Assembly: GCF_020907985.1 (NCBI RefSeq)
Contig: NZ_JAJJPA010000003.1
Location: forward strand, 124,001-188,000
Source: Kitasatospora humi
GTDB taxonomy: Bacteria; Actinomycetota; Actinomycetes; Streptomycetales; Streptomycetaceae
DNA: 64,000 bases
Direction: 5' to 3'
Shown here: in pieces, positions 23,857 to 33,365 of the stretch
How positions within the stretch are numbered: position 1 is the stretch's first letter
Layout: each line of letters starts with the position of its first letter
The notes under the pieces: model-generated
Databases searched by the model: none
What the model was told of the DNA's origin: nothing
What the model saw: the letters and a program-made list of their open reading frames with translations, nothing else
Translations under genes and position numbers: made by a program

Positions 23857-23870
23857 CAACAATGGTGTTG
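23857..23870. promoter_or_regulatory. SufR operator, CAAC-N6-GTTG
   Basis: CAAC at 23857-23860 and GTTG at 23867-23870 are separated by exactly six bases (AATGGT). This is the palindrome I recall being reported for SufR of Streptomyces avermitilis. It ends on the first base of the sufR GTG start codon, so bound SufR would block initiation of its own operon. It also lies in the short gap shared with the divergent ABC transporter. Confidence 0.7.
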
Positions 23871-24724
23871 TGAAAAACGCGCGGGAGCACATGACGCAGC
23901 AGGAGGCCGAGTCGGCCCCCAACTGCTCCGTGCCCGCGACCTCGGCGGAAGTCCTGCTGGACGGCCACCGGGCGACCCGGGACCGGGTCGCCCGCTCGAT
24001 CCTGGACCACGGCCCGTCCTCCGCCGCCGACCTGGCCAGCCGGCTCGGGCTGACCACCGCAGCCGTCCGTCGTCACCTGGACGGCCTAGTCGCGGCCGGT
24101 TTGGTCGCCTCCCGCGAACAGCGGGTCTACGGCAGTCGCGGCCGGGGGCGCCCGGCCAAGGTCTTCGCCCTCACCGAGTCCGGCCGGGACGCCTTCTACC
24201 AGGCCTACGACCAGCTCGCCGCCGACGCGCTGCGCTGGATCGCCGAGGCCAGCGGTGGCGGCGAGGCGGGCCAGGAGGCGGTCGCCGCGTTCGCCCGCGC
24301 CCGGTTCGGGCGGCAGGGTGAGAAGTACCTCAGTGCGCTGGAGCAGGCCACGGCCGATCAGCGGACCGAGGCGCTCGCCGAGGCCCTGAGCGCCGACGGG
24401 TACGCTGCCACGGTGCGGCGAGTGCCCAGCGGATCGGCCGGCAAGGCCCCGGCGGGCGCCCAGCTCTGCCAGCACCACTGCCCGGTCGCGCACATTGCCG
24501 AGCAGTTCCCCCAGCTCTGCGAGGCGGAGACCGAGGTCTTCTCCCAGCTCCTGGGCACCCACGTGCAACGGCTGGCCACCATCGCCCACGGCGACGGGGT
24601 CTGCACCACCTATGTGCCGGCACCCGGTGCCGCACCGTCGCCCCGTCGGGGTTCCGGTGCCGCGCCGAATGCCGGTACGACCACCGAACCACCCGCTACG
24701 TCCGCGCGGAGGAACCCCGCATGA
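23870..24724 (+). CDS. sufR: Iron-sulfur cluster biogenesis repressor SufR
   Basis: SufR is an ArsR/DeoR-like winged-helix repressor that senses Fe-S status and controls the suf operon it heads. The 284-residue protein has an HTH near residues 45-80 ([20 protein letters not shown]) and a [12 protein letters not shown] wing. A cluster-binding cysteine set lies later ([19 protein letters not shown]). An unusual Pro/Ala/Thr-rich tail of about 35 residues follows. The GTG at 23870 is chosen over an ATG 21 bp downstream by spacing to the operator; either is possible. Its stop overlaps the sufB start (ATGA). Confidence 0.9.
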   Translation: MKNAREHMTQQEAESAPNCSVPATSAEVLLDGHRATRDRVARSILDHGPSSAADLASRLGLTTAAVRRHLDGLVAAGLVASREQRVYGSRGRGRPAKVFALTESGRDAFYQAYDQLAADALRWIAEASGGGEAGQEAVAAFARARFGRQGEKYLSALEQATADQRTEALAEALSADGYAATVRRVPSGSAGKAPAGAQLCQHHCPVAHIAEQFPQLCEAETEVFSQLLGTHVQRLATIAHGDGVCTTYVPAPGAAPSPRRGSGAAPNAGTTTEPPATSARRNPA

Positions 24725-26136
24725 CTGACACCGTTTCCCACCCGGAGCTCGAGGGTCTGGGCACCTACGAGTACGGCTGGTCGGACTCCGATGAAGCCGG
24801 TGCTGTGGCCAAGCGCGGCCTGAGCGAGGAGGTCGTCCGCGACATCTCGGCGAAGAAGTCCGAGTCGGAGTGGATGCTCAACCTGCGCCTCAAGGGCCTG
24901 AAGCTCTTCGGCAAGAAGCCGATGCCGACCTGGGGTTCCGACCTCTCGGGCATCGACTTCGACAACATCAAGTACTTCGTGCGCTCGACCGAGAAGCAGG
25001 CCGAGTCCTGGGAGGACCTGCCGGCCGACATCAAGGCGACCTACGACAAGCTCGGCATCCCGGAGGCGGAGAAGCAGCGCCTGGTCGCCGGTGTCGCCGC
25101 GCAGTACGAGTCCGAGGTGGTCTACCACCAGATCCGCGAGGACCTGGAGCAGCAGGGCGTCATCTTCCTGGACACCGACACCGCGCTGCGCGAGCACCCG
25201 GAGCTGTTCCACGAGTACTTCGGCACCGTGATCCCGCCCGGCGACAACAAGTTCGCCGCGCTGAACACGGCCGTCTGGTCCGGCGGTTCGTTCATCTACG
25301 TGCCGAAGGGCGTGCACGTCGACATCCCGCTGCAGGCCTACTTCCGGATCAACACCGAGAACATGGGCCAGTTCGAGCGGACCCTGATCATCGTCGACGA
25401 GGACGCCTACGTGCACTACGTCGAGGGCTGCACCGCGCCGATCTACTCCTCGGACTCGCTGCACAGCGCCGTGGTCGAGATCATCGTCAAGAAGGGCGGC
25501 CGCTGCCGGTACACGACCATCCAGAACTGGTCGAACAACGTCTACAACCTGGTCACCAAGCGCGCCGTGGCCTACGAGGGCGCGACCATGGAGTGGATCG
25601 ACGGCAACATCGGCTCCAAGGTCACCATGAAGTACCCGGCCGTCTACCTGATGGGCGAGCACGCCAAGGGCGAGACCCTGTCGATCGCGTTCGCCGGTGA
25701 GGGCCAGCACCAGGACGCCGGGGCCAAGATGGTGCACCTGGCGCCCAACACCTCGTCCAACATCGTCTCCAAGTCGGTGGCGCGCGGCGGCGGCCGGACC
25801 TCCTACCGCGGTCTGATCGAGATCGGCGAGGGCTCCAAGGGCGCCAAGTCCAACGTGCTCTGCGACGCGCTGCTGGTGGACACCGTCTCCCGCTCGGACA
25901 CCTACCCGTACGTGGACGTCCGCGAGGACGACGTGTCGATGGGCCACGAGGCGACCGTCTCCAAGGTCAGCGAGGACCAGCTCTTCTACCTGATGAGCCG
26001 TGGCATGACCGAGTTCGAGGCGATGGCGATGATCGTCCGCGGCTTCGTCGAGCCGATCGCGCGCGAGCTGCCGATGGAGTACGCGCTGGAGCTCAACCGG
26101 CTGATCGAGCTGCAGATGGAGGGTTCGGTCGGCTGA
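24721..26136 (+). CDS. sufB: Fe-S cluster assembly protein SufB
   Basis: SufB is the scaffold subunit of the SufBC2D complex on which iron-sulfur clusters are built. The 471-residue protein matches the family throughout. It includes [31 protein letters not shown] with the conserved cysteine, and the beta-helix core. The C-terminal block [20 protein letters not shown] is shared with SufD. It overlaps sufR by four bases. SufD, a Rieske ferredoxin, SufC, SufS and SufU follow on the same strand. Confidence 0.97.
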   Translation: MTDTVSHPELEGLGTYEYGWSDSDEAGAVAKRGLSEEVVRDISAKKSESEWMLNLRLKGLKLFGKKPMPTWGSDLSGIDFDNIKYFVRSTEKQAESWEDLPADIKATYDKLGIPEAEKQRLVAGVAAQYESEVVYHQIREDLEQQGVIFLDTDTALREHPELFHEYFGTVIPPGDNKFAALNTAVWSGGSFIYVPKGVHVDIPLQAYFRINTENMGQFERTLIIVDEDAYVHYVEGCTAPIYSSDSLHSAVVEIIVKKGGRCRYTTIQNWSNNVYNLVTKRAVAYEGATMEWIDGNIGSKVTMKYPAVYLMGEHAKGETLSIAFAGEGQHQDAGAKMVHLAPNTSSNIVSKSVARGGGRTSYRGLIEIGEGSKGAKSNVLCDALLVDTVSRSDTYPYVDVREDDVSMGHEATVSKVSEDQLFYLMSRGMTEFEAMAMIVRGFVEPIARELPMEYALELNRLIELQMEGSVG

Positions 26137-26195
26137 CGCGCCGTCAGCGACCGTCACCCATCCGAACTTTGAGAAAGTGAGCACCACGAACAGCT

Positions 26196-27425
26196 ATGGC
26201 TGAGCAGAACACTTCCGGCTCCACCACCGCCGGGTCGATCGAGGTCGGGACCGCCGGCGCCGGTGCGCAGCTGGCCGGCCCCGGCACCGGCCGCGCCGAG
26301 GTGCGGCAGCCGATCGACGCCCGCGTCGCCGTCGAGCCGTCCTACGACGTGACCGACTTCCCGGTGCCCACCGGCCGCGAGGAGGACTGGCGGTTCACCC
26401 CGCTGCACCGCCTGGCGGGTCTGCACGACGGCACCGCCGTCAGCGCCGACAAGGGCACCGACAAGGTCGAGCTCGGTCTGCCGGACGGCGTCACCGCCGA
26501 GACCGTCGGCCGCGACGACGCCCGGCTCGGCAAGGCCGGCAAGCCCGTCGACCGGGTCGCCGCGCAGGCCTACAGCGCCTTCGAGGAGGCGCTGGTGGTG
26601 ACCGTGCCCAAGGACGCGGTGCTGAACGAGCCGGTGAAGATCGACGTGCACGGCGAGGGCGGCGTCCGCTTCGCCCACGTGGTGATCGACGTCAAGCCGT
26701 TCGCCGAGGCCGTCGTGGTGCTGAACCACACCGGTTCCGGCACCCGGGCGGCCAACGTCGAGCTGCTGGTCGGCGACGGGGCGAAGCTCACCTTCGTCTC
26801 GGTGCAGGACTGGGAGCGCGACGCGGTGCACACCGCCCAGCAGACCGCGCTGGTCGGCCGGGACGCCTCGCTGAAGTCCGTGGTGGTCACCTTCGGCGGC
26901 GACCTGGTCCGGATCCACCCGCGGGTCACCTACTCGGCCACCGGCGGCGAGGCCGAGCTGTACGGCCTCTACTTCGCCGACGCCGGCCAGCACCTGGAGC
27001 ACCGGCTGCAGATCGACCACGACACCCCGCACTGCCGGTCCAACGTGGTCTACAAGGGTGCGCTGCAGGGCAAGGACGCCCACGCGGTCTGGGTCGGCGA
27101 CGTGCTGATCCGCGCCGCCGCCGAGGGCACCGACACCTACGAGCACAACCGCAACCTGGTGCTCACCGACGGCGCCCGGGTCGACTCGATCCCCAACCTG
27201 GAGATCGAGACCGGCGAGATCGTCGGCGCCGGCCACGCCTCGGCGACCGGCCGCTTCGACGACGAGCAGCTGTTCTACCTGCAGGCCCGCGGCATCCCGG
27301 AGGAGGAGGCCCGCCGCCTGGTGGTGCGCGGCTTCTTCGCCGAGCTGGTGCAGCAGATCGGCGTGGCGGAGATCCACGACCAGCTGATGGAGAAGATCGA
27401 GTCCGAGCTGGCGGGTGTCGCGTGA
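26196..27425 (+). CDS. sufD: Fe-S cluster assembly protein SufD
   Basis: SufD pairs with SufB and is needed for iron entry and complex assembly. The 409-residue protein has a variable Gly/Ala/Thr-rich N-terminus of about 40 residues, then the conserved PTGREEDWRFTPL. The beta-helix core follows, and the C-terminal FYLQARGIPEEEARRLVVRG carries the cluster-assembly histidine region GAGHASATGRFD. It begins 59 bp after sufB and overlaps the ferredoxin start by GTGA. Confidence 0.95.
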   Translation: MAEQNTSGSTTAGSIEVGTAGAGAQLAGPGTGRAEVRQPIDARVAVEPSYDVTDFPVPTGREEDWRFTPLHRLAGLHDGTAVSADKGTDKVELGLPDGVTAETVGRDDARLGKAGKPVDRVAAQAYSAFEEALVVTVPKDAVLNEPVKIDVHGEGGVRFAHVVIDVKPFAEAVVVLNHTGSGTRAANVELLVGDGAKLTFVSVQDWERDAVHTAQQTALVGRDASLKSVVVTFGGDLVRIHPRVTYSATGGEAELYGLYFADAGQHLEHRLQIDHDTPHCRSNVVYKGALQGKDAHAVWVGDVLIRAAAEGTDTYEHNRNLVLTDGARVDSIPNLEIETGEIVGAGHASATGRFDDEQLFYLQARGIPEEEARRLVVRGFFAELVQQIGVAEIHDQLMEKIESELAGVA

Positions 27426-27739
27426 GCTACATGCGTGTCTGCGCGCTGAGCGAGCTGGCCGAGGACACCCCCAAGCGGGTGGAGGTCGACGGGGTGCCGG
27501 TCTCCGTCGTGCACACCGAGGGCGAGGTGTTCGCGATCAACGACATCTGCTCGCACGCCAACGTGTCGCTCTCCGAGGGTGAGGTCGAGGACTGCCGGAT
27601 CGAGTGCTGGCTGCACGGCTCCAGCTTCGACCTGCGCACCGGCAAGCCCTCCGGACTGCCCGCCACCAAGCCGGTTCCCGTTTACCCCGTCAAGATCGAA
27701 GGGGACGACGTGCTCGTCTCCGTCACCCAGGAGTCCTGA
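27422..27739 (+). CDS. Rieske-type ferredoxin of the suf operon
   Basis: A 105-residue soluble Rieske ferredoxin, often named a non-heme dioxygenase ferredoxin. Cluster ligands are in CSHANVSLSEG (C-x-H) and CWLHGSSFDL (C-x-x-H). Its place between sufD and sufC is conserved in actinobacteria and suggests that it supplies electrons or acts as a recipient during cluster assembly; that role is inference. The GTG start overlaps the sufD stop, and sufC begins five bases after it ends. Confidence 0.92.
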   Translation: MSYMRVCALSELAEDTPKRVEVDGVPVSVVHTEGEVFAINDICSHANVSLSEGEVEDCRIECWLHGSSFDLRTGKPSGLPATKPVPVYPVKIEGDDVLVSVTQES

Positions 27740-27744
27740 GCACC

Positions 27745-28509
27745 ATGGCAACCCTTGAAATCCGTGACCTGCACGTCTCCGTCGAGGCGGAGAACGGTCC
27801 CCGCGAGATCCTGCGGGGCGTCGACCTGACGGTCAAGCAGGGCGAGACCCACGCCATCATGGGCCCCAACGGCTCCGGCAAGTCGACCCTGGCCTACTCG
27901 CTCGCCGGCCACCCCAAGTACACCGTGACCAGCGGCCAGGTGCTGCTGGACGGTGAGGACGTGCTCGCCATGTCGGTGGACGAGCGCGCCCGCGCCGGCG
28001 TCTTCCTGGCGATGCAGTACCCGGTCGAGGTGCCGGGCGTGTCGGTCTCCAACTTCCTGCGCACCGCGGCCACCGCGGTCCGCGGCGAGGCCCCCAAGCT
28101 GCGCACCTGGGTGAAGGAGGTCAAGGAGACCATGGCGGCGCTCCAGATGGACCCCGCCTTCGCCGAGCGCAACGTCAACGAGGGCTTCTCCGGCGGTGAG
28201 AAGAAGCGCCACGAGATCCTCCAGCTGGAGCTGCTGAAGCCGAAGATCGCGATCCTCGACGAGACCGACTCCGGCCTGGACGTCGACGCGCTGCGGATCG
28301 TCTCCGAGGGCATCAACCGGGTCCGTGCCACCGGTGAGGTCGGCACCCTGCTGGTCACCCACTACACCCGCATCCTGCGGTACATCCAGCCCGACTACGT
28401 GCACGTCTTCGCCGGCGGCCGGATCGTCGAGTCCGGCGGTCCGGAGCTGGCCGACAAGCTGGAGAACGAGGGCTACGAGGCTTATGTGAAGGGCGGCGCT
28501 GTCGCGTGA
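27745..28509 (+). CDS. sufC: Fe-S cluster assembly ATPase SufC
   Basis: SufC is the ABC-type ATPase that drives conformational change in SufBCD. The 254-residue protein has Walker A GPNGSGKSTLAYSLAG, the SufC-specific signature NEGFSGGEKKRHEILQLE, Walker B KIAILDETDSGLD and an H-loop LLVTHYTRIL. The ATG at 27745 follows the ferredoxin stop by five bases and opens on LEIRDLHVSVEAE; the frame extends upstream into the ferredoxin gene without a ribosome site. It overlaps sufS by GTGA. Confidence 0.96.
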   Translation: MATLEIRDLHVSVEAENGPREILRGVDLTVKQGETHAIMGPNGSGKSTLAYSLAGHPKYTVTSGQVLLDGEDVLAMSVDERARAGVFLAMQYPVEVPGVSVSNFLRTAATAVRGEAPKLRTWVKEVKETMAALQMDPAFAERNVNEGFSGGEKKRHEILQLELLKPKIAILDETDSGLDVDALRIVSEGINRVRATGEVGTLLVTHYTRILRYIQPDYVHVFAGGRIVESGGPELADKLENEGYEAYVKGGAVA

Positions 28510-29768
28510 CGAACCTGACTCTGCCGGGGCTGCTGGACACCGACGCGATCCGCAAGGACTTCCCGGTCCTGCAGCGGCTGCTGCACGACGACAGGCCCCT
28601 GGTCTACCTGGACAACGCGGCGACCTCACAGAAGCCCCGGCAGGTCCTGGACGTGCTGGCGGCCTACTACGAGCAGCACAACGCCAACGTGCACCGCGGG
28701 GTGCACGTGCTCGCCGAAGAGGCCACCGCGCTCTACGAGGGGGCCCGGGACAAGGTGGCGGCGTTCGTCAACGCCCCCAGCCGGGACGAGGTGATCTTCA
28801 CCAAGAACGCCTCGGAGTCGCTCAACCTCGTTGCCAACATGCTCGGTTGGGCTGACGAGCCGTACCGCGTGGACGCCGACTCGGAGATCGTCATCACCGA
28901 GATGGAGCACCACTCCAACATCGTGCCGTGGCAGCTGCTCTCGCAGCGCACCGGCGCGAAGCTGAAGTGGTTCGGGCTGACCGACGAGGGCCGGCTCGAC
29001 CTGTCGAACATCGACGAGCTGATCACCGAGAAGACCAAGGTGGTCTCCTTCACCCTGGTCTCCAACCTGCTGGGCACCGTCAACCCGGTCGAGACGATCG
29101 TCCGCCGGGCGCAGGACGTCGGCGCGCTGGTGGTGATCGACGCCTCCCAGGCCGCCCCGCACATGGTGCTGGACGTGCAGGCGCTGGAGGCCGACTTCGT
29201 CGCCTTCACCGGCCACAAGATGCTGGCGCCCACCGGCATCGGCGTGCTCTGGGGCCGCCAGGAGCTGCTGGAGGACCTGCCCCCGTTCCTCGGCGGCGGC
29301 GAGATGATCGAGACCGTCACCATGGGCTCGTCCACCTACGCCCCGGCCCCGCACAAGTTCGAGGCCGGCACCCCGCCGATCGCGCAGGCCGTCGGCCTGG
29401 GCGCCGCGATCGACTACCTCTCCGACATCGGCATGGCCGAGATCGCCGCTCATGAGCACGCGATCACCGAGTACGCGGTCAACCGGCTCCAGGAGGTGCC
29501 GGACCTGCGGATCATCGGCCCGAACACGGCCGTGGACCGCGGCGCCGCGATCTCCTTCGTGCTGGGCGACATCCACCCGCACGACGTGGGCCAGGTGCTG
29601 GACGAGCAGGGCATCGCGGTCCGGGTCGGCCACCACTGCGCGCGGCCGGTCTGCCTGCGGTACGGAATTCCGGCGACCACCAGGGCGTCGTTCTATCTGT
29701 ACTCGACGCCGGGCGAGGTGGACGCTTTGATCGACGGGCTGCACCACGTCCGCAACTTCTTCGGCTGA
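28506..29768 (+). CDS. sufS: Cysteine desulfurase SufS
   Basis: SufS takes sulfur from L-cysteine as a persulfide for cluster assembly. The 420-residue fold-type I PLP enzyme has VYLDNAATSQKPRQVLD at its start. The PLP lysine is Lys238 in FTGHKML. The active-site cysteine Cys378 lies in VGHHCARPVCLRYG, the short-loop pattern of group II desulfurases. The GTG start overlaps the sufC stop. Its activator SufU is the next gene. Confidence 0.96.
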   Translation: MTNLTLPGLLDTDAIRKDFPVLQRLLHDDRPLVYLDNAATSQKPRQVLDVLAAYYEQHNANVHRGVHVLAEEATALYEGARDKVAAFVNAPSRDEVIFTKNASESLNLVANMLGWADEPYRVDADSEIVITEMEHHSNIVPWQLLSQRTGAKLKWFGLTDEGRLDLSNIDELITEKTKVVSFTLVSNLLGTVNPVETIVRRAQDVGALVVIDASQAAPHMVLDVQALEADFVAFTGHKMLAPTGIGVLWGRQELLEDLPPFLGGGEMIETVTMGSSTYAPAPHKFEAGTPPIAQAVGLGAAIDYLSDIGMAEIAAHEHAITEYAVNRLQEVPDLRIIGPNTAVDRGAAISFVLGDIHPHDVGQVLDEQGIAVRVGHHCARPVCLRYGIPATTRASFYLYSTPGEVDALIDGLHHVRNFFG

Positions 29769-29785
29769 GGACAGGGACCGGTGAC

Positions 29786-30229
29786 ATGAAGCTCGACTCG
29801 ATGTACCAGGAGATCATCCTGGACCACTACCGCAACCCCCACGGCAAGGGGCTGCGGGACGGCGACGCCGAGGTGCACCACGTCAACCCGACCTGCGGTG
29901 ACGAGATCACCCTGCGGGTCCGGCTGGACGGCGCCGTGGTCGCGGACGTCTCCTACGAGTCGCAGGGCTGCTCGATCAGCCAGGCCAGCGCCTCCGTGCT
30001 CAACGACCTGGTGGTCGGCAAGCCGGTGGGCGAGGCCCAGCAGATCCAGGAGGCCTTCCTGGAGCTGATGCAGAGCAAGGGCCAGTCCGATGGCGACGAG
30101 GACCTGCTGGAGGACGCGGTGGCGTTCGCCGGCGTCTCCAAGTACCCGGCTCGTGTCAAGTGCGCCCTGCTCAGCTGGATGGCCTGGAAGGACGCCACCG
30201 CCAAGGCGCTGGCCGCCCACCCCGCCTGA
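29786..30229 (+). CDS. sufU: SufU sulfur-transfer protein
   Basis: SufU is the zinc-dependent sulfur acceptor that activates SufS in Gram-positive bacteria. The 147-residue protein opens MKLDSMYQEIILDHYRNPHG. It has the three zinc-ligand cysteines in VNPTCGDEI (Cys37), SQGCSISQAS and RVKCALLSW. It also has the internal insertion between the second and third cysteine that distinguishes SufU from IscU. It lies 17 bp after sufS. Confidence 0.94.
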   Translation: MKLDSMYQEIILDHYRNPHGKGLRDGDAEVHHVNPTCGDEITLRVRLDGAVVADVSYESQGCSISQASASVLNDLVVGKPVGEAQQIQEAFLELMQSKGQSDGDEDLLEDAVAFAGVSKYPARVKCALLSWMAWKDATAKALAAHPA

Positions 30230-30257
30230 CCCCACCCGACCAAAGGAACCCCACCCC

Positions 30258-30626
30258 ATGAGTGACACCCCTGACACCCCGGAGGGCCCGGTCGGCATCG
30301 TCGGCACCACCGCCGGCACCGTCTCCGTCGAGGACCTCACCGAGGCCCTGATGGACGTCGTCGACCCCGAGCTCGGCATCGACGTGGTCAACCTCGGGCT
30401 GATCTACGGCGTCCACATCGACGAGGACGACGTCGCCACCGTCGACATGACCCTCACCTCCGCCGCCTGCCCCCTCACCGACGTCATCGAGGACCAGGCC
30501 AAGAGCGCCACCGACGGCCTGGTCAAGGACCTCCGGATCAACTGGGTCTGGATGCCGCCGTGGGGCCCGGACAAGATCACCGACGACGGCCGCGAGCAGC
30601 TGAGGGCGCTGGGCTTCAACGTCTGA
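30258..30626 (+). CDS. sufT: SufT / MIP18-family metal-sulfur assembly factor
   Basis: A 122-residue protein of the MIP18 (DUF59) family, implicated in maturation of Fe-S proteins. Key segments are LMDVVDPELGIDVVNLGLIY and the conserved cysteine in LTSAACPLTDVIEDQ, with WMPPWGPDKITDDGREQLRA near the end. The first 25 or so residues are Pro/Thr/Gly-rich and variable. It begins 28 bp after sufU with a GGAACC-type ribosome site and is the last gene before a strong terminator. Confidence 0.9.
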   Translation: MSDTPDTPEGPVGIVGTTAGTVSVEDLTEALMDVVDPELGIDVVNLGLIYGVHIDEDDVATVDMTLTSAACPLTDVIEDQAKSATDGLVKDLRINWVWMPPWGPDKITDDGREQLRALGFNV

Positions 30627-30657
30627 GGTTTCAGAGCTTCGAGATCGTCAACACCGC

Positions 30658-30699
30658 TGCCGGGTGGCTCGTTCCTTTGGGGGAACGAGCCACCCGGCA
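30658..30699 (+). terminator. Terminator of the suf operon
   Basis: A perfect 18-bp stem (30658-30675 with 30682-30699) closed by a six-base TTTGGG loop begins 32 bp after sufT. It is one of the strongest hairpins in the window. Confidence 0.92.
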
Positions 30700-30758
30700 G
30701 TGGTATATCTGGCTGCAGGCGGCCACGATGGGCTCGCGAGCGTGGAAGGAGCGTCGAG

Positions 30759-31409
30759 GTGTCCGTAGCTGCGATCGCGCATTACGTGTTGCCCGATTCC
30801 CCGTATGCGATGTGGGTGCGGGGTGAGCTCGACGACTACCTCCACCTGCCGGACGACGGCACGCGGGTGGAGGTGGTCGGTGGGGAGATCGTCGTGTCGC
30901 CTGCGGCTGTGTTCTCGCACGCCATGATCCTGACCCGGATCCAGCGCGCTGTCGTCCGAGCCGAGGTGGGGCCCGAGACTCCCTGGACCCCGGTCCAGGC
31001 CTTCAACCTGGATCTGACCGAGATCGGGGACGGGTACCAACCCGATCTCGCGATCATGCGGACAGAGGTCGCCGCTTGGTGTGAAGCGGAAGAGCGTCTG
31101 TTCGTGTTTCCCCATCAGTTGGAGCTGGTCGTGGAGGTCACGTCCAAATCCAACGCGCACAACGACCGTCAACCGGTCTTGGGTCGCCGCGCCACCAAGT
31201 GGACCGGCTACGCCCGCTGCGGTGTGCCGTACTACCTGCTCGTCGACCGCGACCCGCGGCAGTCCGGGATCACCCTGTTCAGTGAGCCGGACCGCGCGGA
31301 GGGCCGTTACCAAACCTCCCAGAGCTGGAAGTTCGGTGACCCAGTCGTTCTTCCGGAGCCTTTCGGCATCGAGATCGACACCTCGCTCTGGCGCCCGTGG
31401 CGGCCTTGA
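30759..31409 (+). CDS. Uma2 family endonuclease-fold protein
   Basis: A 216-residue protein of the Uma2 (DUF820) family, which has a PD-(D/E)xK nuclease fold. These proteins are very numerous in streptomycetes and cyanobacteria and their role is unknown. The domain core is GTRVEVVGGEIVVSP, then YQPDLAIM and LELVVEVTSKSNAHNDR, which supply the acidic and lysine positions, followed by YARCGVPYYLLVDRD. The GTG at 30759 has AAGGA before it. It converges with the MFS gene, the stops being one base apart. Whether it cuts DNA is not known. Confidence 0.8.
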   Translation: MSVAAIAHYVLPDSPYAMWVRGELDDYLHLPDDGTRVEVVGGEIVVSPAAVFSHAMILTRIQRAVVRAEVGPETPWTPVQAFNLDLTEIGDGYQPDLAIMRTEVAAWCEAEERLFVFPHQLELVVEVTSKSNAHNDRQPVLGRRATKWTGYARCGVPYYLLVDRDPRQSGITLFSEPDRAEGRYQTSQSWKFGDPVVLPEPFGIEIDTSLWRPWRP

Positions 31410-31410
31410 C

Positions 31411-32733
31411 CTACCGCCGCCGCAGCACCGCCCCCGCCAGGGCCAGGCAGGCGGTCGCGGCGACGGCGGCGAAGCCGCTGACCGCCGGCAGCAGGCCGTA
31501 GCTGCGGGCGAGGGCGCCCACGGCGACGATCGGGGCGGAGCTGCCCAGGTAGACGATGACCCAGAGGGCGCTCATCTCGCTGGCCCGCTTGGCCGGGTCC
31601 ATGGCGGCGATGGCCGTGGTGAAGAGGGATCGGAAGGCGATGCCCTGGCAGGCGCCGCCGAGCACGCTGCCGACGAAGAGCAGGGCCGGCAGGTGGGCGT
31701 AGGCGGCGAGGACGACCAGGGTGAGGCCGGCCGCCAGACCGGTCAGGCCGAGGGCGATCAGCCGGGGGCTGCTGGTGGGTGGGATCAGCAGCTGGGCGCC
31801 GGCTGAGGAGCCGAGCAGCAGGGCGGCCACCACGGCGCCGGCCATCGGCGCGCGGGTGTGCAGCAGCTGGGCCGAGAAGGCGGGCGCCAGGCTGAGGAAG
31901 ACCCCGAAGACGGCGTAGGAGAGGAACCCGGTGCCGGCCGCCAGCAGGAACATCCGGCGGCCCTGGGCCGGTAGCGCCAGCTTGCGGGGCTTGAGGTGCG
32001 GCGGGGTGGTGATCCGGGGCGGTTCGGCGGGGTGGCGGCGGGCGCCGGGCAGCCGCGGGTGCACCACGGCGAGCGGCACGCAGAGCACGAGCAGCGCCAC
32101 CGCGTGCACCAGGAACGGCGTGAGCAGCGGGTCGCGGCCGGTGACCAGGGAGGCGCCGACGATCGGGCCGAGCGCGACGCCGCCCGCCGAGCAGGCCAGG
32201 GTGAGCTTCGCGGCCAGCGTCTGGTGGTCGGGCAGCAGGTCGCTGAGCGCGGCTCCGGCCGCCCCGGTGGAGAGCGCCACCGCCACGCCCTGGATCGCCC
32301 GTCCGGCGGCCAGCTGGCCGAAGCCGTGCGCGGTGGCGAAGAGCGCGTCGCCGCCGGCGGCCAGCAGGATGGCCGGCAGGATCAGGGCGCGGCGGCCGAG
32401 CAGGTCGGACCAGTGGCCGACCGCGGCGAGCACCGGGATCAGCACGAAGACGTAGACGGTGAAGAGCAGGGTGGTGTCGAGGGCCGTCAGTCCCATGCGC
32501 TGCTGGAGCAGCGGGTAGACCGGGGTGGCCAGGTTGGCCCCGATCAGCAGGAGCAGTAGGGCGGCGGCGACCAGGCCGACGCGCACGCCGCGGGCCGCGT
32601 TCCAGCGACTGACCGCGGAGAGCTGGAGCTGGTCGCGCGGGGCGAGCTCCAGGGGAAGCAGGGCCTCCGAGAGCCGGGTACCGGTCAGCCGCCCTGAGGG
32701 CAGGCCGGGGCCGGCGGGGGAGAGGTCCGCCAT
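31411..32733 (-). CDS. MFS transporter
   Basis: A 440-residue major facilitator protein, probably a drug or metabolite exporter. About 12 hydrophobic helices are visible after a 50-residue cytoplasmic N-terminus. The A-like loop motif GHWSDLLGRRALILP lies between helices 2 and 3. The ATG at 32733 fits the protein; a long upstream extension of the frame runs through the 59-bp repeat array and is not credible. No regulator is adjacent, and its upstream region is occupied by the tandem repeats. Confidence 0.87.
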   Translation of the reverse strand: MADLSPAGPGLPSGRLTGTRLSEALLPLELAPRDQLQLSAVSRWNAARGVRVGLVAAALLLLLIGANLATPVYPLLQQRMGLTALDTTLLFTVYVFVLIPVLAAVGHWSDLLGRRALILPAILLAAGGDALFATAHGFGQLAAGRAIQGVAVALSTGAAGAALSDLLPDHQTLAAKLTLACSAGGVALGPIVGASLVTGRDPLLTPFLVHAVALLVLCVPLAVVHPRLPGARRHPAEPPRITTPPHLKPRKLALPAQGRRMFLLAAGTGFLSYAVFGVFLSLAPAFSAQLLHTRAPMAGAVVAALLLGSSAGAQLLIPPTSSPRLIALGLTGLAAGLTLVVLAAYAHLPALLFVGSVLGGACQGIAFRSLFTTAIAAMDPAKRASEMSALWVIVYLGSSAPIVAVGALARSYGLLPAVSGFAAVAATACLALAGAVLRRR

Positions 32734-32940
32734 GGCAGGGGTCTCCTGATGTGGCCGGGCGCCACCCCGGGCCGGCGGGGTGTGCCGGGGCGGTCCGTCC
32801 GTGACCTGCTGTGGTGGCCAGGGTCGGGGTGCCGAGGTGGTGCGGGGAATGTGATGTGTAGTAATGCAAAAGGATACGGGCTGGTGGGGGCAGGAATGCG
32901 GGCAGCCTGGTGTGCCGACGGGCACATGGGCGGCCGGGTG

Positions 32941-33220
32941 GTGCCGCCGGCACGTGGGCAGCCGGGTGCGGTGCGTGGGTAGGCGGGTGCCGTCGGGCGT
33001 CTGGGCGTCGGCCGGGGGTGGTGCCGCCGGCACGTGGGTAGGCGGGTGCCGTCGGGCGTCTGGGCGTCGGCCGGGGGTGGTGCCGCCGGCACGTGGGTAG
33101 GCGGGTGCCGTCGGGCGTCTGGGCGTCGGCCGGGGGTGGTGCCGCCGGCACGTGGGCAGGCGGGTGCCGTCGGGCGTCCGGGCGTCGGCCGGGGGTGGTG
33201 CCGCCGGAACAGGGGCAGTG
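32941..33220. repeat. Array of 59-bp direct repeats
   Basis: Three complete head-to-tail units begin at 33021, 33080 and 33139. A partly diverged unit precedes them (32962-33020) and degenerate ends lie on both sides. Units are nearly identical, contain GTGCCGCCGGCACGTG with its GTGCCGNNGGCAC-like symmetry, and have no spacers. The 59-bp period is not a multiple of three, so the open frames across it in several frames are an artefact of composition. It fills most of the 632-bp gap between the divergent MFS gene and the 544-aa gene. Confidence 0.9.
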
Positions 33221-33365
33221 CGGTGGTGCGGCAGGGGCACGGACAGCGTGGTGGTGCAGGAGAGGCGTACAGCGGCGGCGCGCGCCCCCGTAGGTGGGGC
33301 ACGGGCGCCGGGACGGCCGATACGCTGATCGCAGTGCAGACCCCCACATGAGGAGACCGCTCCCG

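Noticed and set aside
24610..26187. 525-codon antisense frame opposite sufB
   Set aside because: Shadow frame; the sufB protein matches its family over its full length.
32941..33220. CRISPR array
   Set aside because: The repeats are directly adjacent with no spacers, and no cas gene is in the window.
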